Source: Paracoccaceae bacterium
GTDB lineage: Bacteria; Pseudomonadota; Alphaproteobacteria; Rhodobacterales; Rhodobacteraceae
Reading direction: 5' to 3'
Length of the DNA: 64,000 bases
NCBI GenBank assembly: GCA_024236495.1
Contig: JACKKJ010000002.1
Span: 124,001 to 188,000 of the forward strand
The notes under the pieces are model-generated. The model searched no databases and had not been told where the DNA came from. It saw nothing but the letters and a program-made list of their open reading frames with translations. Shown here piece after piece: positions 60,638-64,000 of the stretch. A program made the position numbers and the translations under genes. The first letter of the stretch is position 1; each line of letters begins with the position of its first letter.

Positions 60638-61531
60638 TCAGGCGCGGGCGCCGTCCTCGTCCTTCAGAAGAAGCCAGAGCGCGCCGAAGGTCGCTGCCAC
60701 CCCCAGAAGGACCAGCGCGCCTGGCACGCCGTGGCCAAGTGCGATTTCCCAAAGGATCACCCAGCTTGGCACCAGGTAGGTATAGGCCATCACCTTGGCC
60801 GAGGGCAGGCGCAGCGTCGCGTACTGGACCAGCCAGAAAGAGGCGGCGGTGGCAAAGACGGTCAGATACCCGATGGTCAGCCAGACGATCCCCGGCAACC
60901 CCCGCCAGTCGGTCGCCGCGATCTCCCTCCAGTCGTAAAGGCACAGAAGCCCCGCCCCCGCGGCCAGCGTACCGAAGGTGAAGACGACAGGCGCCTCGCC
61001 CCGGTTCAGGCGGCGGATCATCGGCGTGTAAACCGCATGCGCCACGCACCCGGCGAAATAGGTGACCTCGCCCCGCCCGATCTCGAAGGCCAGGATCGCG
61101 CGCAGATCGGCGCGGAAGATCACCCAGGTCGCCCCCGCCGCCCCGATCGCCAGCGCGACCGCCATGCGGCGCGTCAGGATCTGCGCCAGAAGGACATAGG
61201 CGAACCCCGCCGTCATCACCGGCGTCAGCGTGAAGACGGCCGCGGCCTGAACCGGACGCGCGGTCTTCAGCCCCTCGAACATCAGGACGAAATAGACCGC
61301 GAAAAGACCGCCAAGAACCAGATATCGCCAGGGCGCCACCCATGCCCGCCGCCGGAATGTGCCGGTCGCTGCTGCCGCGGCACCCATGATCGCGGCCCCC
61401 AGAACGAACCGCGCCGCGGTCAGCACCACCGGGTCGATCCGGTTCGCCACCAGCGATCCGAGCGAGAATGACCCCGCGATGCACAGCGAGAAGACAAGCA
61501 TCGCCAGATGGCCGCGCAGGTGTTCCGCCAT
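60638..61531 (-). CDS. EamA/DMT family transporter (297 aa)
   Basis: Second ten-helix DMT exporter. Hydrophobic repeats run from LAMLVFSLCIAGSFSLGSLV to VILWEIALGHGVPGALVLLG, with the EamA end of each half visible (FVLMFEGLKTARPVQAAAVF and YTYLVPSWVILWE). It starts at ATG 61531, only three bases after the LysR stop, so both are co-transcribed. It is convergent with the ArsR gene. The substrate is unknown. Confidence 0.9.
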   Translation of the reverse strand: MAEHLRGHLAMLVFSLCIAGSFSLGSLVANRIDPVVLTAARFVLGAAIMGAAAAATGTFRRRAWVAPWRYLVLGGLFAVYFVLMFEGLKTARPVQAAAVFTLTPVMTAGFAYVLLAQILTRRMAVALAIGAAGATWVIFRADLRAILAFEIGRGEVTYFAGCVAHAVYTPMIRRLNRGEAPVVFTFGTLAAGAGLLCLYDWREIAATDWRGLPGIVWLTIGYLTVFATAASFWLVQYATLRLPSAKVMAYTYLVPSWVILWEIALGHGVPGALVLLGVAATFGALWLLLKDEDGARA

Positions 61532-61534
61532 GGC

Positions 61535-62422
61535 TCAGCAGTTCGCGCAGCTGCGCGCGTGTTCCTTCAGCGCGCCAAGGAAGGCCTGGATCTTGGCGCT
61601 GCGGTGCAGATCGACATGGGTGACGATCCACAAGGCGACATCCCAGTCGTCGCGCGGCGGCAAGACCTGAATCAGCCCGTCGACCCCCGACGCCTCGTTC
61701 AGGGTGAGAAAACCAAGCGCGTTGCCGCCCCGGATGGCTTCGATCCGCGCCGCCAGTTCGTTCGTGCGGAACACAACCTTGTCGGCCGTGGTCTGCGCCA
61801 GAAGCCATCGGTGAAACGGCGCGCGGCTGTCGGGATCTTCGGGGCCGACGAAGCGGTGACCACCGATTTCCTCGGCCGCGCCGGGAAACCCGTGGGCTTC
61901 GCGGTAGGCCTCGGTCCCGAACAACGCCACCTTCTGCACGAACAGCGGCTGCACCACATTGTCGGGCTCCTGCGGGCGACCGCCCGCGCGGATTGCCACA
62001 TGCGCCTCGCCGTATTCCAGCCTGAAGACGCGCGGATCGGTCACATAACGCACCCGAAGCCCGGGGTGCTCCGCCTGCAACGCGATCAGCACAGGCGTGA
62101 TCAGCCGGGACAGACCGGGCAGCGAGGTCACGACCAGTTCGCCCGAAAACTCCGAACCCGCGCCGGCGATGCGGGCGGCAAGCTGGGCAAACTGATCGTC
62201 CGTCGTCCGCGCGACCTTCAAGAGTTCCTGCCCCGCCTCGGTCGCGGTGTAGCCGCGCGGATGGCGCTGAAAGAGCCGCACGCCAAGCCGCCCCTCAAGC
62301 GCGTCGATATGGCGGATGACGGTCGCGTGGTGAACGCCCAGCGCGTCCGCCGCGCCCGACACCGTCCCCAGCCTGGCAACCTGATAAGCCGTCCGAACCT
62401 CGTCCCAGTTCTCGAAAGACAT
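61535..62422 (-). CDS. LysR family transcriptional regulator (295 aa)
   Basis: DNA-binding regulator with an N-terminal winged helix (about 4-62: VRTAYQVARLGTVSGAADAL, HHATVIRHIDALEGRLGVRL) and a periplasmic-binding-like effector domain (about 90-290). The helix-turn-helix contains HHATVIRH in place of the more common SQSAVSRQ form. ATG 62422 is preferred to GTG 62431. It is co-transcribed with the downstream DMT exporter and divergent from a small membrane protein. Nested palindromes lie directly upstream. Confidence 0.93.
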   Translation of the reverse strand: MSFENWDEVRTAYQVARLGTVSGAADALGVHHATVIRHIDALEGRLGVRLFQRHPRGYTATEAGQELLKVARTTDDQFAQLAARIAGAGSEFSGELVVTSLPGLSRLITPVLIALQAEHPGLRVRYVTDPRVFRLEYGEAHVAIRAGGRPQEPDNVVQPLFVQKVALFGTEAYREAHGFPGAAEEIGGHRFVGPEDPDSRAPFHRWLLAQTTADKVVFRTNELAARIEAIRGGNALGFLTLNEASGVDGLIQVLPPRDDWDVALWIVTHVDLHRSAKIQAFLGALKEHARSCANC

Positions 62423-62436
62423 GCTGTGCACCCATC

Positions 62437-62468
62437 AACAGATATCGAATGACTACAGTCAATCTGTT
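62437..62468. promoter_or_regulatory. Nested inverted repeats between the LysR gene and the divergent gene
   Basis: Outer arms AACAGAT and ATCTGTT span 62437-62468. Inside them TGACT and AGTCA (62450-62461) form a second palindrome off-centre by three bases. The region is 15-46 bases upstream of the LysR ATG. LysR-type sites are usually T-N11-A dyads, so this is a good operator candidate. Confidence 0.5.
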
Positions 62469-62575
62469 CGCGCACGCAACAGCGCACGGCTGCGGACACC
62501 CAAGCGTGAAGATCGCCAGAGGGCACTTTGGCGCCGGTTCATCGCTTTGCCACAATCGCCCGCCAGACTTGCCCC

Positions 62576-63100
62576 ATGCGCATCCGCCAGAACACGCCCG
62601 ACCGGCTCATCATAGAAGACAGGCCCTGGCTTCTCGGGGCGGTCCTGATCGTCTTCATCCTCGCCTTCGTCGCCGCCGCCTTCGCGGCCGCAGCCGAGGG
62701 CAAGGTGTTGGCCGCGCTTGCCTTTCTTGCCATCGCCCTTGGCGCGGGGCTCGTCTTTGCCTTCTTCGTGGAAAGGGTCTGGCTGATCCTTGACCGGCCC
62801 GCAGGCACGATCGAGCTGCGCCGCCGCAACCTGCGCCGGTTCCGGTCTGACAGCCACGCCCTGCGCGATCTGGAATATGCGCTGGTTCAGACCAGCCATG
62901 ACAGCGACGGCGACACCCACCGGCTTGCACTGAAATTGCGCGGCCGGATGCAGCCCATCGCCATGACTACCTACTATTCCGGCGGGCGCGACCGCCCCGC
63001 GCGCATGGCCGACGCGATCGACAGCTGGATCGCCGCGCCAGGACCGGCACCCGGCCCACGCCCGGGCGCCACGCTTGACTCCGCGCGCCAGCGCGCTTAA
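62576..63100 (+). CDS. Small two-helix membrane protein of unknown function (174 aa)
   Basis: Two adjacent membrane segments (about 20-40, WLLGAVLIVFILAFVAAAF, and 46-65, VLAALAFLAIALGAGLVFAF) are followed by a cytoplasmic beta-rich domain. The domain has ERVWLILDRPAGTIELRRRN and ALRDLEYALVQTSHDSDGDT, resembling PH-like membrane proteins, though no firm family is assigned. ATG 62576 follows a weak site (CCAGACTTGCCCC). It lies divergent from LysR and upstream of ffh. Confidence 0.75.
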   Translation: MRIRQNTPDRLIIEDRPWLLGAVLIVFILAFVAAAFAAAAEGKVLAALAFLAIALGAGLVFAFFVERVWLILDRPAGTIELRRRNLRRFRSDSHALRDLEYALVQTSHDSDGDTHRLALKLRGRMQPIAMTTYYSGGRDRPARMADAIDSWIAAPGPAPGPRPGATLDSARQRA

Positions 63101-63114
63101 AGCCCGCCCGATAC

Positions 63115-63228
63115 CCGGAAGTGACAAAGCTTCCGGTCCCCGTTCCTTTGCGGGGATCGCCACCAGTCAGCGCGTTGCGCCCACTGGTGCGTTTTGCGTT
63201 TTGGCGTTCCGGTCCCTATCTGGAACGC
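63115..63228 (+). ncRNA. Array of four perfect stem-loops upstream of ffh
   Basis: In 114 bases four hairpins follow each other: CCGGAAG/CTTCCGG (63115-63136), TCCCCG/CGGGGA (63137-63156), CACCAGT/ACTGGTG with an inner GCGC-GTT-GCGC stem (63161-63189), and GCGTTCC/GGAACGC (63204-63228). TTTT runs follow the third. It may be a structured leader of ffh, a small RNA, or a terminator group for the membrane-protein gene. It does not show the conserved core of SRP RNA. Confidence 0.55.
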
Positions 63229-63260
63229 GAAGGAAGTGATGGGCCAAGGAGGGCCGCGTG

Positions 63261-64000
63261 ATGTTCGAGAACCTGTCAGAACGCCTTGGCAGCGTCTTCG
63301 ACCGGCTGACGAAGCAGGGCGCCCTGACGCCCGAGGACGTCAAGGCGGCGCTGCGCGAGGTGCGCGTGGCGCTTCTCGAAGCCGACGTCTCGCTGCCGGT
63401 CGCCCGAGACTTCATCAAGGCGGTCGAGGACAAGGCCACCGGCCAGGCGGTGACGAAATCCGTCACCCCCGGCCAGCAGGTCGTCAAGATCGTCCATGAC
63501 GCGCTCGTCGATGTCCTGAAGGGCGAAGGCCAGCCCGAGGCGCTGAAGATCGACAACCCGCCCGCGCCCGTCCTGATGGTCGGCCTTCAGGGGTCAGGCA
63601 AGACCACGACGACGGCGAAGCTCGCCAAGCGCCTGTCTGAAAAGAACGGCAAGCGCGTCCTGATGGCGTCGCTCGACACCAACCGTCCCGCCGCGATGGA
63701 ACAGCTTGCCATCCTCGGCGCCCAGATCGGCGTCGATACCCTGCCCATCGTCAAGGGCGAAACCGCGGTGCAGATCGCCAGGCGCGCCAAACAGCAGGCG
63801 ACGCTCGGCGGCTATGACGTCTACATGCTCGACACTGCCGGGCGCCTGCACATCGACGAAGTCCTGATGGACGAGGTTCAGGCGGTCCGCGATGCCGTCG
63901 CCCCGCGCGAGACGCTTCTGGTCGTCGACGGCCTGACCGGCCAGGACGCGGTGAACGTCGCGACCGAATTCGACGGCAAGGTCGGCATCACCGGCGTCGT
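63261..64000 (+). CDS. ffh: Signal recognition particle protein Ffh (5' part, runs off the window)
   Basis: GTPase that binds signal peptides and guides ribosomes to the membrane. The visible 246 codons cover the N domain (FENLSERLGSVFDRLTKQGA, ALLEADVSLPVARDFI) and most of the G domain: GLQGSGKTTTTAKLAKRL (about 108-125), DTNRPAAMEQL, LDTAGRLHIDEVLM and VVDGLTGQDAVN. These are full Ffh motifs, not FtsY, whose acidic domain is absent. ATG 63261 follows AAGGAGGG. The gene continues past base 64000 in frame. Confidence 0.97.
   Translation, partial: MFENLSERLGSVFDRLTKQGALTPEDVKAALREVRVALLEADVSLPVARDFIKAVEDKATGQAVTKSVTPGQQVVKIVHDALVDVLKGEGQPEALKIDNPPAPVLMVGLQGSGKTTTTAKLAKRLSEKNGKRVLMASLDTNRPAAMEQLAILGAQIGVDTLPIVKGETAVQIARRAKQQATLGGYDVYMLDTAGRLHIDEVLMDEVQAVRDAVAPRETLLVVDGLTGQDAVNVATEFDGKVGITGV

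Noticed and set aside
63115..63228. SRP RNA gene (ffs) in the ffh leader
   Set aside because: The hairpins lack the conserved SRP domain IV loop and would give a string of short stems rather than one long rod.

Overview
The window is GC-rich chromosomal DNA, most likely from a Rhodobacteraceae/Paracoccaceae-type alphaproteobacterium. The main support is the stand-alone F0 operon atpI-atpB-atpE-b'-b, the MoxR/DUF58/DUF4159 cluster beside DUF1285, and many genes in tight ATGA or TGATG overlaps. The species cannot be named from the sequence. I see no tRNA, rRNA, CRISPR array, transposase, integrase or prophage gene. No gene-free stretch exceeds 300 bases.

Layout. 1-4343 (minus strand) is a compact operon: a coiled-coil protein, a 375-aa protein of unknown family, an AAA ATPase, and the first codons of a membrane protein cut by the window edge. 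4499-9578 holds an M20 deacylase, the pantothenate genes panB-panC, and a periplasmic peptide-type binding protein followed by a cupin. 9585-12634 holds an L,D-transpeptidase-like lipoprotein and a secreted phytase-like protein with a candidate Pho box and an RBS-covering hairpin. 12736-20903 has a very clear creatinase, divergent from an ABC permease/ATPase operon that also carries an aldehyde dehydrogenase, an SDR and a P1 peptidase. 20936-27279 has a secreted protein, a KynB-like hydrolase, succinate-semialdehyde dehydrogenase, a peptidoglycan-binding-like protein, and a sigma factor translationally coupled to a membrane-anchored VWA protein. 27358-33897 has Hsp20 with a heat-shock-type promoter, a trypsin-like protease, glycolate oxidase glcD-E-F and two small proteins. 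33894-42960 has the MoxR-DUF58-DUF4159-membrane protein operon, DUF1285, a hydroxypyruvate-isomerase family enzyme and a CDF metal exporter. 43108-53861 has polA, an SMR exporter, a zinc finger protein, a HIT protein, a GT14 glycosyltransferase, two different sulfotransferases around an FMN glutamate-synthase-like protein, a PfkB/adenosine kinase and nth. 53873-64000 has an AraC/Ogt fusion, an OmpA lipoprotein, a GntR/FCD regulator, the F0 operon, two DMT exporters each with its own regulator, a small membrane protein and the 5' part of ffh.

How the genes may work together. Glycolate oxidase (glycolate to glyoxylate), the hydroxypyruvate isomerase-like enzyme and the GlcC/PdhR-like GntR regulator suggest C2/glyoxylate metabolism. 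The promoters of glcD and of the regulator share an ACCAATT half-site. Creatinase next to an ABC importer points to uptake and breakdown of creatine or a related guanidino compound. The importer operon lacks its own binding protein; one lies 5 kb away. GT14 and the sulfotransferases suggest a sulfated surface glycan.

The least explained parts are the four-gene coiled-coil/AAA operon at the left edge, a dispersed palindromic intergenic element seen four times, and a row of four perfect stem-loops in front of ffh. I cannot show that any of these is a new system; each is given with a test.
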